Assembly (NCBI GenBank): GCA_014871385.1
Contig: CM026423.1
Location: 24,917,400 to 24,981,399 of the forward strand
Direction of reading: 5' to 3'
DNA from: Ceratodon purpureus
Lineage: Eukaryota; Streptophyta; Bryopsida; Pseudoditrichales; Ditrichaceae
Length of the DNA: 64,000 nucleotides
The notes beneath the pieces are model-generated. The model searched no databases. It was not told the DNA's origin and worked only from the letters and a program-made list of their open reading frames with translations. Position numbers and translations under genes: made by a program. Each line of letters opens with the position of its first letter. Position 1 is the first letter of the stretch. Below are positions 11,810 through 23,629 of the stretch, piece after piece.

Positions 11810-13302
11810 TCAGAGTGTCACAAGATAAGTTCCGAGAGCATGAAGATGATTCAGCTTCATATCGAGGTGTCTTAGCTTGTCCTTCGCGATGGCATCCTCA
11901 GCTGCGAGTTCCGCTGAAATCTTGTCTACGCGCTCCGTCTGCATCTTCAGCTTAAACTCCCAAGACTGGAGCCGTGAATTCGCAACATTACATCTGTCAT
12001 GCCAGGATTTCACCAGCTTCTCGCACATCCGAATGAGAGAGTGGATTGCCTTCTTCTCCGTATCAGTAGCGGGTGGGTCGTTGTCGAATTTCGCAGCCTC
12101 CAATACCTCACGAGCTCGTACGAACTCTCTATGGGCTCTGCCGTGGCTGTCAGACTTCTCCGCCACCTTCCGCGCAATGAACTTCAGCTTATCCCGTTCT
12201 TCGTTCAGCTGGACTCGAATGCTTTTGACCTTCTTTCCAATGGCGAGGCGCGAAAAGTGCAGGCGGGTTCGCTCTCCTTCTAGGGATACGGTCACGTTCG
12301 GTCGCAGGAAGATCAACGCGTTCACAACATCTCCCGGTGGGGTTCCACGAGAGACATAGTTCACCGGGGCATCCTCCTGCGAAGCCACTCCCTCCCGAAG
12401 CACCACCGGCACATCGAAGTCTCCAGGCTCCGCTTCCATGGGTATCCCGCCGGTTGGCACTGCTGGCATTGGGTTAGAATCGTCTACAGGAGACCGCGGA
12501 TCCATAGCACCGACGGGCATGTCCGGCCCAGAGTTTATGAACTCCTCGACCATGATCATGTCCTCTGCAGCCTCGGGTTGAGCACGTCCTGCACCTGCAT
12601 CGGTCTGCGAGGCCAATTCGTCAGCAGGTTCTCCAAGAAGCCAGGCAGAGCATGATGCATCCCCCGACATGCATGGCCGTCCACCTAAGTGCCCGAATTC
12701 ACTTAACCTAATACAACCCAAAGAATTGCCGAGCTCAACATACAACAATCGGCCAGGTGTAGCCCCCATGCACATGTATCCGCGCCAATCTCGGGATACG
12801 TGTGTGCGACCAGAGGCAAGTACTACTCAATTGACATGTCCGAGAGTGCTCACCTTCCCATGAGTGAGAGGCATGATGACATTCAGAGGAGGCAGCGGGG
12901 CAGCGAGGTTCGCGAATTCAGGTAGGAGGCGCGGCACAGTGCTGCGAGACTGGTGCGGATGGGTGGCCCGAAATGCAAATTCGGCCCAATTAACTTCGAC
13001 TCCCATCGCCTCCGCCAATAACCCGCGCGAGAAATGGAATGGCAAAACGCCGGTGATTGGCCATGGCTGCTGGAGTACTCGCCTGAATAGCTCCTCAACG
13101 TACAGTGCGTACTCTGGCACGCCCTGGTCGTGGAAGGTGTAACCATGTCCAACCTTGGGCCCCATGAACTCCAAGAGTGCGCGTTTGGAGGGCATGAACT
13201 CGGTAGGCGTGACGGTCGGCGTGAGCCCACGGTTGCAGAGCCGCATAAACTCCACAAACCATGGGACGGTGCACGTTTCCGGAAGCGCCATGTCTTGAAA
13301 TC
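11810..13302 (-). CDS. gene A: conserved-core + coiled-coil protein, unknown family
   Basis: Exon 1 (13302-12854) is bounded by a CGCAG acceptor and a GGGAAG|GTGAGC donor. It encodes WFVEFMRLCNRG, EFMPSKRALLEF, YVEELFRRVLQQPWPI and the core FHFSRGLLAEAMGVEVNWAE, then RLLPEFANLAAPLPPLN. A second ORF (about 12680-11810) is rich in charged helix (RVQLNEERDKLKFIARK, CEKLVKSWHDRC, LQSWEFKLKMQTERVDKISA) and ends at a stop. Gene B (35650-37508) has the same two-part layout and alignable sequence in both halves, which supports A as a real gene. The phase of the A donor does not fit the visible acceptors of the second ORF, so a short exon is missing from my model or the copy is damaged. The 5' end is not identified. 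I do not recognise the family. Confidence 0.6.
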
Positions 13303-14562
13303 CTGCGTACAGCTCTGCGTAGGGCAATAACCTCAATGTCAATAAAATGCACCGCGAGATTTGGACCTCGGAGGGGGGAGGGAAGCGTGGACGAGAACAC
13401 CGTGCGGAAATTTCAGAGACTGCAAGGAAGGCAGCGCAGTTAAGACCAAATACCTAATGTTTTGGCTGCCCGATGAATGAGGTGCGCAGTTGTGAGAGAT
13501 TGATGCGATTGCTGCTAACATGGGGAGCCACCCTGGGAAATCGTGGGCTCCATATCCTATAGAGGATCTCTGCGCCGGAAAGTGAGATCCTGTCCACAAC
13601 TACTGATTGATCAGACGTAAATTAGTGAGATTTCAGGAAGTCCCACACTGACTAAACACCATATTAGTGAGTGCTTCACACAATCCATTGTACTAGCAAT
13701 ACAGCATTGGATAAACAATTTACTCAAGCCATCGCTGCGAAATGCACTTTTTGGAAACAATCCGGAAGGCACTCCAAAAAAAAAGGAAGCAATCAAGCCA
13801 AATGTAAGTGAACTATACCTGAACTGTATACATAGGAACAACCAATACCTTCTTATGATCCTCCCGCTCATCCACATCCTCCACATCCTCCACATTCCTA
13901 GTCTTCTGTCGTCACGCACTGAAATTGAGAACTTACAGATAGGCGCTACCGGAAGAAAATGACTATCCCAGAAGTAATCTTGAGTTGTGATGAAGATGCA
14001 ACACAACGCAGATGGAATCAGATACTGGGTACTTCAAAGTCCATGAGCATCAAGGACTTTTGTCAGATAAACCTGTCATAGATAACTCTGAAATTAACGA
14101 ATACCATTTGTGAGCTCAAGTTACAGCTTCAGAAACATTAAATAGTTGAAGATGGCAAGCAGCAAGCTGCATGTAGCGTGTCTACTAATCTCCTAATACA
14201 GTCTTCTATAGATCCAATAGGGAGTATGACAGCAACAGTACTACACATTCGTAATCCTCCAGGGCTGGAAAAAATCTGCTTACACGCAGCCTAATATCGG
14301 GTGACTCTTGGGGAAAGCTAATCGCTTCAATGGAACAAAGCTGTTTCTTTCTCAAAATCTGCTAGCAACTCAGGCAGTGATTTTGTGCCATGCACAATAT
14401 TATCACGCGTACGAATGTTCACATGCATGTCATACGTCGGTTATCAAAAGACCTTCATATCTAACTTGCCAGATATGATTAGTGAAACACATTAAGAAAT
14501 TAAATGATCTTGTAAATCATAATAAAATAGAAAAAATCTGCCGAGAAAAGGTAGAGACTAAC

Positions 14563-16273
14563 TTGTTTCTTGGTTGTTTCGTCCTCGCCAACAACAAGAA
14601 TGTAGTTGAATTGTGCCAACTGGGCCTCCCGAATCTGCATCATGAAGCAATGCATTCACTATACAATGCAGCAAACAACCCGAGACCAAGAGCAGCGTAA
14701 TTGAAGCGTAATATACAGAACATTTGGAACCGACAGCCACGAAAGCCACCAAGAGCCACACTGCTCAATCACAACACAAATTTTCTGGCAAAAATTGAAA
14801 ACGCATCAACCGAAACTGATTTAACATAAAGCTTACCTTCTTCTGCAATTTACGGTCACTAACATCTGCTTCACAGTAATAACCAGCAGCATTTATAGCA
14901 TCCCGGACCTGAAACACCAACACATCATAAATTGCATCAACAAATCTGTGCCAAAAGATAATTCTAAATACCTCAAGTGTCCATGAAAAACCAACAATAA
15001 CAAAACATTATGACAATGCGTCGTTCGATAGCAGTGAAGGGAATATATGAACTGACCTCAATGGCGTATTGTGTGAACTTCTCTGACACTGGACAGACAA
15101 TACACTGGCGAGGGCTCAGCCAGAAGGGCCATTTGCCCGCGTAGTGTTCAAGAAGAATAGCGAACATACGCTCAACCGATCCAAAAATAGCTCGGTGGAT
15201 AATGACTGGCTTTTCTCTCTTAGCTTCATCTTCTGTGGACTATGACAGGTTGAAACGTATGGGAAGCTGGAAGTCCAACTGCACTCAACGACAGACAATT
15301 AATGGTTAAAAACTTTACATCAAATCTAAATGATTTGTCCAGGAGCACATAAAAAATAAAATACAGGCGTGACAAGGTGACAGCTTTTAAACAAATAAAC
15401 CTGAAATCATTCCCATTATGATCACGTTACGAGCAATTATTTTGGATCCAGAACTCAAGGAGATACTAACCTCAATGGTAGCACATTGGAACTTCCTTTT
15501 CAATGCATCAAAAACAGTGATGTCAATCTTGGGACCATAAAACGCACCATCCGCTTCATTAATCTGGAACAAAAGGTCAGCAAGTTAGAAACTCTCACAT
15601 ATACCAACTTATACACAACTTATTGAACCTGATAAAGGCAGATAGATATCCAATCTAGCATAGACAGCAGTAAAATAAAACAAGTAAAACCCACCTGCCA
15701 GGGTTTACCAAATGCATTCAGAGCATCTGCCAAAGCTTTCTCTGCTCGGTCCCATGTTTCTATCATGCGCAATAAATTTCTCTGGTCTCTGTAGATCATG
15801 CAAAGAAACTTTTAAGAATGCAGAAGTCTTTGAAAAAACCAGACATTGATCTCTCAGCACTCTCCGCAAGAGTTTCAATTACCATGAAGAAGACTGCTCG
15901 ATCACGCACTGTCCGGCGGCGTTAACACTGCAGAAACACTGCTGATACACTTTAACCGAACTTACATATTGAATGAAGGAATCATTGTGCTAACATTGAA
16001 CTCTTCATTTGTTTTCATTTCGTATGAAACTTCATAATAAACATCCAAAAGATGATTAACTATAGACCATGTAGAGAATAGGCATGTGGGTTTTATTGAC
16101 AAAATTGACAAAACATAGACCTCGGCTCCTAGTGCATCTGTAATATCTTTTTTGAGCTCTACTCAACAAACACGAAGGGGGGAAAAGAAACGACCAACGG
16201 AAACTTGACTCTATTAGACAATTGACGAAAAGATTGTACCGTAGAGAGCTCAAGCTCAAAGGTGAAGCCAACA
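14563..16273 (-). pseudogene. threonyl-tRNA synthetase fragment, disrupted
   Basis: Six exons on the minus strand match the catalytic-core end and anticodon-binding domain of class II ThrRS: about 16273-16240 (GFTFELELST), 15788-15695 (RPEKFI..ETWDRAEKALADAL), 15563-15471 ([15 protein letters not shown]), 15278-15057 (LDFQLP...[20 protein letters not shown]), 14908-14837 (AAGYYCEADVSDRKLQKK) and 14634-14563 (IREAQLAQFNYILVVGE). All splice borders are GT..AG. The 15788-15695 exon is 94 bp where 93 is needed, shifting the frame. Codon 13 of the 15278-15057 exon is TAG (minus strand of 15240-15242), where the family usually has tyrosine. The N-terminal editing domain and the first catalytic motif are absent upstream. 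A possible degraded last exon lies near 13905-13842. Introns are retained, so this is a segmental copy, not a retrocopy. Confidence 0.85.
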
Positions 16274-17320
16274 TCAAGATGGCAAATAAAATAATGACTA
16301 ACCAAATTTTAAAAATGTAAGTAAAATTTACACTGGTCCTGAATAACAGGGAAACACGCCGTTACAAGCAAATATGCGACTCAACTGAGCGGAGACGACA
16401 AGCTTTGACTGGCTCCACCCAGACCATGTCGTGGAGATTGGACTTTCTGTAGCTTGGTCAAGACGCCAGGATCCAACCCCCCCGGACTTCACTTCGCAAA
16501 TAAACCGCGCAAACATGTAATCACCTGCCCTACAGTGCAACTCGGAAATACATGATCTGACCCATCCAAACAAATGATTCAACCCCGACCGTGACTCAGA
16601 AAACCCAGTAAAATAGGTCAACCCATAACAGCATCACCAGACTCAGAAACCACCATGGCCGAAAACAACAGCAATCCCACACGACAAACACCACATCAGA
16701 ATCCACCGAATTCGACCCAGAAAAAACAAATTGAACAAATAAAGAACAGCACGTACCACGCCCGGAAGTTTAAGTTGGTCGGAGAGTCGGAGAGACACGG
16801 GCGCGAGGCATGTAACGAGTTTCTGACAGCACAGCTGCGCTCCCATCCCCCACGGTTGACAAGCGAGCCAAGAAGACGCCCAGCACGATCAATTTCCCGC
16901 CCTCGCCCATCGTGAACTTCCCCTTACCCCACTGCGCTCCTTCCAGCACTCATTGCAATCCATACCTATCATCTCTCATCTATCCCTCCCGCTTTCGTCG
17001 CCATCGCCCCCAACGCCCGAGAGTGTCAAGCCTGTGAACACCCGGAACTGGCTCTGGCAGCGTCAGAACACCCAGCTGCGTCCCAGAACGAAGTCCCGCG
17101 GTCCAACAATGCGCGGAAATCTTTCCGATGATTGGCCACGAATACAAAATCCTAAATCGCCCACGTCATCATTGCCTGCGCAGGCACATACAGAGAAGCG
17201 ACCCTGAGGCTGGGCTAATAAGTTCTAAGTTGTCCTCTATGTCGTCGGCGGCACATTTATTTCCTGACCTACCCTAAACGACAGTGGCCCCCTCAATATG
17301 TTTCAATCCGATACAATAAC
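16274..17320. other. spacer, no gene recognised
   Basis: The ThrRS homology stops here. The plus-strand ORFs at 16655 and 16953 are low-complexity, rich in Pro, Ser, Asn and Arg, without recognisable domains. I see no supported gene. Confidence 0.4.
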
Positions 17321-18382
17321 TCAAAACTGTACAGAGCAGACGGCGTGTGTTTCGTGCTCCGTAGCTGAAATTCGCCGTCTCTTCACATCACGCTTGTTTG
17401 GGGACACAGTACTCTCTGTCTCCCACCAAGAGCAGACGGCACCGTGATCCTCTTCACTCATGGCATCGCTCCTTCGTTTTCTGTCCCCCCCGGCCCATAA
17501 GTTTTCACCAGTCTCATCGACCTCTGCACGCCGCCTAAATGCCTTGCGAACAAGATACCGCGACGCCCCTAATGCTTTGCAAATCATCCGCTGCGAGTCG
17601 CCCTCGGAGACGGCGGCTGTCAACACTATGTTTCTTACCTTTGCCTTGCCCTCTATGCATGTTGTTCGAATGGTTTGCAATGCCCCTCTCAGGCTGTGCA
17701 CCGGATTGACGACCACGTGACGCAACTTCAGCACGGCTGTGCACCATTGTGGATCAAGCTCACGTATCCGGTCGTCTGCGAAACTGCGGTGTAGGATCAT
17801 TTTCTTCTCTTCCTGCGAGAAACCTCCCTGACGTTGCAAGGTAAGCATAAGACGGCTAACCCACTGCGAGGCCATGTAGGTGCATTTCCGGTTCCGTGGA
17901 TTCAGCGCCTGGGAGCCTTGGTCTTCAGTCTCATTTCCCTCTGCTGTGACGGTCTCCACATCTCCCTGCGCAGCATCGTCTATGTCGTCGGGCTCGCTCA
18001 TATCACCCCCAGTCTGCGTGTCCTCCTGTCCGCGCGCCCTGTTGTCATCACCATCGTTTAACCCCGCGGTCGGTTCCTCCCCTGAATCTCGCGGTGAGGA
18101 TGCTTCGCCAACCGCATTACCCGTGAACAGTAACGCATGGATGAATTGAAAGATATCTCGCTGGCTGGAATACCTCACCTGAATTCCCGAACAAGTTCCT
18201 GCTCTTGTATCTCTAATATTTCCACCTGCCGGCGCTGACTCTCCTCCAGCCTGATTTCTCTCCGTGCAGACTTCGCATGCCGTGAGTGCACGTTTCTTTT
18301 GTTCCCCATGTGTGGAAACGACCACACACCCAGAGTCACTTGGATGCAAAGTCCCTGCCAGAACATCGGGTGTTCTCAGCAT
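17321..18382 (-). CDS. helix-turn-helix-containing protein, transposon-like, unknown
   Basis: One 353-codon open frame. The middle (about residues 80-165) is acidic and low in complexity (EEPTAGLNDGDDNRARGQED). The C-terminal half holds MASQWVSRLMLTLQRQG, a helix-turn-helix-like ICKALGASRYLVRKAFRRR and SWWETESTVSPNKRDVKRRR. The order helix-turn-helix, then a Trp-rich linker, then a VSPNKRDVKRR-type basic patch recalls the N-terminal DNA-binding half of large transposon proteins, but no catalytic domain follows. Exon-like pieces upstream on the same strand (18.5-19.8 kb) may be its 5' part. An internal CAG|GTGAGG could be a donor, so the true protein may differ. Confidence 0.5.
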   Translation of the reverse strand: MLRTPDVLAGTLHPSDSGCVVVSTHGEQKKRALTACEVCTERNQAGGESAPAGGNIRDTRAGTCSGIQVRYSSQRDIFQFIHALLFTGNAVGEASSPRDSGEEPTAGLNDGDDNRARGQEDTQTGGDMSEPDDIDDAAQGDVETVTAEGNETEDQGSQALNPRNRKCTYMASQWVSRLMLTLQRQGGFSQEEKKMILHRSFADDRIRELDPQWCTAVLKLRHVVVNPVHSLRGALQTIRTTCIEGKAKVRNIVLTAAVSEGDSQRMICKALGASRYLVRKAFRRRAEVDETGENLWAGGDRKRRSDAMSEEDHGAVCSWWETESTVSPNKRDVKRRRISATEHETHAVCSVQF

Positions 18383-18489
18383 CAGAACCTCTTCAGACTG
18401 TTTCTCTTATCCAAGCAATTGCTAAAACTGTCTTATATCTCTGATTGAATAATACATACAGGCGCTACCGATACCTCAATTACAGGTCT

Positions 18490-19772
18490 TCAGTGCTCAC
18501 CTCCAGAAATCTAGTGCAGCCGCAACCGACAATATGTTTACTCGTACCCCCTCTCGTTCAGCTCCGCCCAGTGCCGCGAAGTAAAATCCCTGTGCAACAC
18601 GGCTTCCTACATTTTTGGGAGATTCGATTTTCAGGACATGGCCAAGACGTACCCGTTTATTACAAGCAATATGAAGTTCAATCGCACGGTGCTCAGAAAT
18701 GATGAGTCAGGATAGTAGAACATTACCTCTCAAGCACGGAAATCATACATGTGCACATCAGTTGCAGAACGTGTGAATTTCATGACCCTAAACCAACTAC
18801 GCTGCATCAGTGGGGCCGCAATTTGGTGCCGTATGAGAGCTACGTCGTCGACGGCTGCGCGCATCCTCAAACGTGAAGTGATTGCTTCCAATACTCTTAC
18901 GTGGAAACCATCGTACAGTAGCCATGGCAGGAGTTTCCCCAGGACATTACTGCACTCGCAGTACACAGTCACAGTCTCGAAATGTACATGATACAGTGTT
19001 GTGTTAGTTTGTCCTCAAACCCTAACTGAGTACACGACTCTGAAAAAACTTTTCAAGAACTTTAAAAATTCGGGAATACCTCTACATAACCACTTCGCAA
19101 ATGTCGACAATTGCCCCTGTGCTGCAGCCGCTTGTACACTGATCTTCACGCCGGTCCTTCAGTCAGCGCGTGCAACCCTCCACAGAAACGAACACCTAGT
19201 TTCTCAAGGGTTACATACACTGTGGCCTATGTTGGTTATCTCGGGTACAGCGCGATGGAGTGTAGTCGAAATTCTCACAGTTTCACAATTGTCTTCGCCT
19301 GCGAAATTCGTATGCTCGATTCACGAACTTCTCCGATCAAAGCAGCACCCTAAACTTCTGAACCCTAATTCACCCTAAACTCTGCACAAGAGGTCCATAC
19401 CGGCACTGCAGCATATTTGCAGTAGAATCTAAGTGCCCAAGTCCTGGACAGGTACCGTCCCTAGGCAACCATCTTCATTTCGGCGCCCCCTGCCTTTCTA
19501 ATAACTGCCACATCGACGTCGCATCGTCACCTACGATATTAATGAAACACTTACACACCTTGATTGGCGCCTTTCATTCTTAGGGCGCAGGTGATCCTGA
19601 GATCCCGGACCGCAACAGGACCATCGCCTGAGAGCATCACCTGCAGCCTCGAAGGAAGGACTGACATCCATTCTGATCGAACAGTAATGAGGTTCCCCTC
19701 AAACGTCTCCCCTAACGCAAGAGACGTGGCACATGAACACGGCACTTGACAATCGGTTGCACTTCCCCCACG
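18490..19772 (-). CDS. exon-like segments of an unidentified gene
   Basis: Three open pieces with splice-like borders lie upstream of the 17.3-18.4 kb frame. They are 19772-19559 (acceptor AATCCAG, donor AAG|GTGTGTAAG; GETFEGNLITVRSEWMSVLP, GDGPVAVRDLRITCAL), about 18975-18727 (CSNVLGKLLPWLLYDGFHVR, RMRAAVDDVALIRHQIAAPL) and about 18620-18503 (VAQGFYFAALGGAEREGVRV, donor GGAG|GTGAGC). Composition looks coding and no family was recognised. The middle piece ends in a stop in its best frame, so the joined model is uncertain. Confidence 0.35.
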
Positions 19773-19814
19773 CTGGATTTCAAGTGAAATGCCCAAAAAA
19801 AAATTAATCATATT

Positions 19815-20345
19815 TCACTTTTTTTTTTTTCCCCTAGCATATCACAAATATGAAGAAGATTTTCCCTGAATCATCAAACACCAAGATATCTCATGAGAGG
19901 GGCCCCGAAAGTTTCGTGGAAAACAGGGCATTGAAAACGTTCCAACGGTACTTCTCGCCCACAGAAGGATGCGATCTCTTATAATTGAACTATTTCTAGA
20001 AGCATATTCCATAAACGGAATGCACAGCGAGATTAAAAGTGATTTCCCACATGTTCGTAAACCAGTGTCTTCACTTTTCCAAATGACGGTTTTCACTTTG
20101 ACCAACCTCGTGCTCTTCGTTTTGGTTCCTAAACTCAATGTCTTCTCTTGCAACTTTGAGAAGTTCTAGCAAATCAAGTCTACTTTTGAAGCCTAGAACC
20201 CATTTCCGATTCGACATAACTGAGATCCCACTTTCCTTAGTGTTTACCGAGGGGGCTGAAATTGTCAAGGAGCTAATCACTTTTGTGGTCCACTTTACCA
20301 TGCTTCCCCCCTATAACGCTTTATACACACCTTTCATTCATCTTT
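19815..20345 (+). repeat. dispersed repeat copy, related to 27.33-27.80 kb
   Basis: Shared landmarks in the same order with 27350-27780: a TTTC(G/A)(T/C)GGAAAACAG block, AAAAGTGATTTCC, a TCACTTT block, AATCAAGTCTA, GAGATCCCACTTTC/GAGATGCCACTTTC, GGGGCTGAAATTG and GTGCTTCC/ATGCTTCC. Identity is moderate. No TIRs, LTRs or coding domain were recognised. Confidence 0.6.
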
Positions 20346-20602
20346 CATACTACGTGTACGCAATTGAAATGTTTACTGTATTTGATATTGAGATTAACAT
20401 ACCTACAAAATATGTACGACCTGGGTTTAATCCAAAGTTCATATTGTATAATCCATATCCATTCAAAATAATTTAGTTTCATTTATAATAATGTTCATGC
20501 TTATGTTTATTCCATCTGCATGGACTTCTACTGGAAGGAATGTCTTATTTAGAAATTGACGATGGAACCTCAATTGCAAGTGATGATCTCAGCGTGGGTG
20601 TC

Positions 20603-20715
20603 TGGAGCAATCTCAAATAGGGCTTTGAGCTATCTCAAATAGAGTTTGGAGCAATCTCAAATATCTAGAGGTTGGAGTCTAGATCTCAAATAGCTTTTGG
20701 AGCTCTTGGAGGATT
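20603..20715. repeat. short imperfect tandem repeat
   Basis: A degenerate unit of about 25-30 bp built on GGAGC(A/T)ATCTCAAATAG is repeated about four times. No coding frame is associated with it. Confidence 0.6.
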
Positions 20716-21930
20716 AGTATTGTTGCGGTTCCTCCAGTAACCTAATCTTAAAATCTGCAAAAAACTATACTTTCACAATAGAAATCTATGTAGGACCTCT
20801 ATATGTAACTGAATTCCATTATACTTCTAATTTAATTTTCTATATCTAATTATACTATTCATTACATTTTTGATTGAACTTCTCCCTCTTACTTCTACCT
20901 TACTTTTTGTTGAATCCCATTTGCACTTGGGGACTCTTTTACTTTTTACAAACTCATATCCTACCCAATCATGCTGTTTGTTCTTCAGAAAACACTATAT
21001 ATGAAATCAAATTTAGGAGCACAAGTATTTCAGAGTGACCTTGGGGACTCTTTTGGAACAATGTGACAGCAAGCTACAAGGCAAACATTGTGTTTCTACT
21101 CGCCTTTGCAAACCTAGGTACGTATTCGTTTTATGTATTATCTCCTACAAGGTACGAAAGTGCTTTCGTGAGCATGGCACTATATATTTAGTAAGCATAA
21201 AACCTAAACCATATGTTTCGTAAGCATGGTACCATATAATTTGCCTGCCGTCATTGATGGCCCATGAGAGATGGACAATTTGAATGATGAACCATGCGTC
21301 AAACATCACGTACTGGATGATGATTTATGATGTTTGCAGAGGAATGGAATTTTGCACGAAGCGTTTTCACAAAATGATATTGCTGCCAATTTATTCAATG
21401 GAAGCCCTCCAAATGCTACGTTTCAGGATCCTTGCATCTTTTCTGTAACGAGGTGTTAGACACATGGTATGTGCACAAGCCTGTGGAATGTGAGCTTTAT
21501 GACTGCCTCCTTCGGTGAATTATGGAGGAAATTCTGCTCCCATACCTAGGTATCTTGCAAATTTGAGAGGCTTCGTATTGACTCATGGGGGTTTAGTTCT
21601 GAGCAACCAGCTGTTCGCAGGCGTGAAGTAGATTGATGGCAAATTGTTTCGTGCATCTGATGATGAGCAATGGCTTCCTATTCAACAAGCTGACTGATCA
21701 GGAAGAGGAGCTTCTTGATGTCACAGTTGAAACTTTCCTCTTTGACTTCAATGAGCAATTTCCCTGATCAGGTAATGCGTGGACTACATGCGCGTTCATT
21801 TGCTCGTAACCCTCCTTTTGAGCCAGCTACATGTTTCATTTCGTATTTATTTTTTGGAGACGCGTGATCAATGGAAGGGGAGATGATCGATGATCGGGTA
21901 AAACTCCCGACACGCTAACAGGCACACGGC
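20716..21930. other. AT-rich spacer, no gene recognised
   Basis: No conserved ORF, exon pattern or long repeat was identified between the short tandem repeat and the integrase remnant. No reverse transcriptase or RNase H coding sequence is present upstream of the integrase. Confidence 0.45.
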
Positions 21931-21939
21931 GCATCAGTT

Positions 21940-23503
21940 TCGTACGGAGTACTCTGCCGTATCTCGTCGTCCACGGCCAACTGTACAAACGGGGAATCGA
22001 TGGAGAGACCAGAGTTTGTGTGCCTACACACCAACAGCAAGAGATCATTTCTCTCCTTCACGATGGCCCCGCAGGAGGACACCAAGGCTCTGAAACAACT
22101 ATCAAAAAAAAAATACTCACCGCTAAATATTGGTGGCCCACGCTCCAACGCGATGTCCACGCTTACGTCAAGCAGTGCCACGCCTGCCAAGTATCTACAA
22201 CGAATTTCCAACATCAAGGAAAAGTCCCATTAAAATCTATCCCACCTCTGGGTCCATTTTTACGGTGGGGCTTAGATTTTGTAGGCCCGATTAAACCCGC
22301 CACCAGGCAAGGTTTCAAATACATACTAGTGGCAACTGATTACACGACCAAATGGGTCGAAGCTAAGCCATTGAGGACCAATACCGCTCTGGTCACCGCC
22401 ACATTCATTTACGAAAACATCATAACCCGTTTCGGATGCCCCTTGGAAATCATGTCAGACCAAGGTACCCATTTCGTCAATGCCGTCATCGAAGAACTCT
22501 TGGACAACCATGTCATCAAGCACCGGACTGGCACTGTCTATTATCCGCAAGGAAATGGTCAGGCCGAATCCACCAACAAAACACTAATTAACATGTTACG
22601 ACGGTTTGTCCATGCCAACAAAGTCGACTGGGATACTTGCCTTCCTGCAGCACTCTGGGCCTATAGAGTAGCTACGAAAACAGCTACCCAGGCTAGTCCT
22701 TTCGAGCTAGTTTATGGGACACAGCCTCTGCTTCCTACAGAGTATATAGCACCGACGTTCCGATCCCTCAAACCCAGAGATTACACGCCACACCGTGTGC
22801 TGGCTGCTAGAATTCAGGACATCCACCGCCTCGAAGAACTCCGAGACCATGCTGTACAAAGCATCTTACACAAACAAAAATTAAGTGCGAAACATTTTCA
22901 GGCGTCTCAGCCCCCCCCCCCCCCCCCCGACTTTTTCAAAAAGGTGATTTAGTATTATGGTGCCCCCGGGATCCAAAACTCCGCAAGTCCAAGTTCGACT
23001 CCATCTGGCATGGTCCCTATAGAGTACAGCTCGTTCTGCCCAACGATACAGTGCTCCTAGTAAATATTCCTCAGTATGATAATCATGCTACGATCGTCAA
23101 TGCTACCAAATTAAAACAATATCATACTACTAATCCCAGCCTACCCCCCCCTATGAGCCTAGGTGAAATCCACAAAACCTTGGCAGCAGAGGCAAATCAG
23201 GAACACGACCCAGACGTCTCAGATAGTGATCATCAGAACCATGATGACCAAGCCCAGCCATCCCATCTCAGTTTGCCTGAAGTTCGTGTTAGTCTAATCC
23301 AAGTCATCCCCATACATCATGAACACCATGGACAGCAGGGCCAGCCTAGGGACACGCCAGCACCTATAAGCCGCAGGCCCAGGACGTCACCGCCACCATC
23401 CTTGCTGCCATCCCATCTCTGTCGGCTCCCGCCGCCACCAACGGCCACGTCCGGTCACTTCTCTCCGCCACTTCAGCCGCCACCTTTTTTCTCATTCCTC
23501 TGA
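21940..23503 (+). pseudogene. Ty3/gypsy integrase, 5'-truncated and frameshifted
   Basis: The frame opens at about 21940 with [19 protein letters not shown], the usual lead-in to a retroviral-type integrase. A zinc-binding HHCC region follows ([11 protein letters not shown] ... CHAC), then the catalytic core with the DDE triad visible as [16 protein letters not shown] and NGQAESTNK. After the core an 18-C run (22911-22928) puts the frame out by one; the GPY/F-type tail ([34 protein letters not shown]) continues in another frame into the ORF ending at 23503. Protease, reverse transcriptase and RNase H are absent upstream. The element is a remnant, or the C run is mis-sized. Its tail leads directly into the long ORF at 23630. 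Confidence 0.88.
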
Positions 23504-23629
23504 GCCTCCAGTAGGGGCATGTCTCTCTCTCTCTCCTCCCACTCCGCGCTGTTTTCTCCACATTGCCGCACCCACGCCCTGCCGCCTCTGTGCGTCACCC
23601 AGCCAGAGCTCTTCACCTGTTTGAGCGCC

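Noticed and set aside
15240..15242. Recoded or programmed stop in ThrRS
   Set aside because: An independent frameshift in the neighbouring exon and missing N-terminal exons make pseudogene decay the simpler reading.
23051..23503. Separate His/Pro-rich gene
   Set aside because: The frame begins in the integrase tail (GPY/F-type region) and is the shifted continuation of the integrase, not an independent gene.
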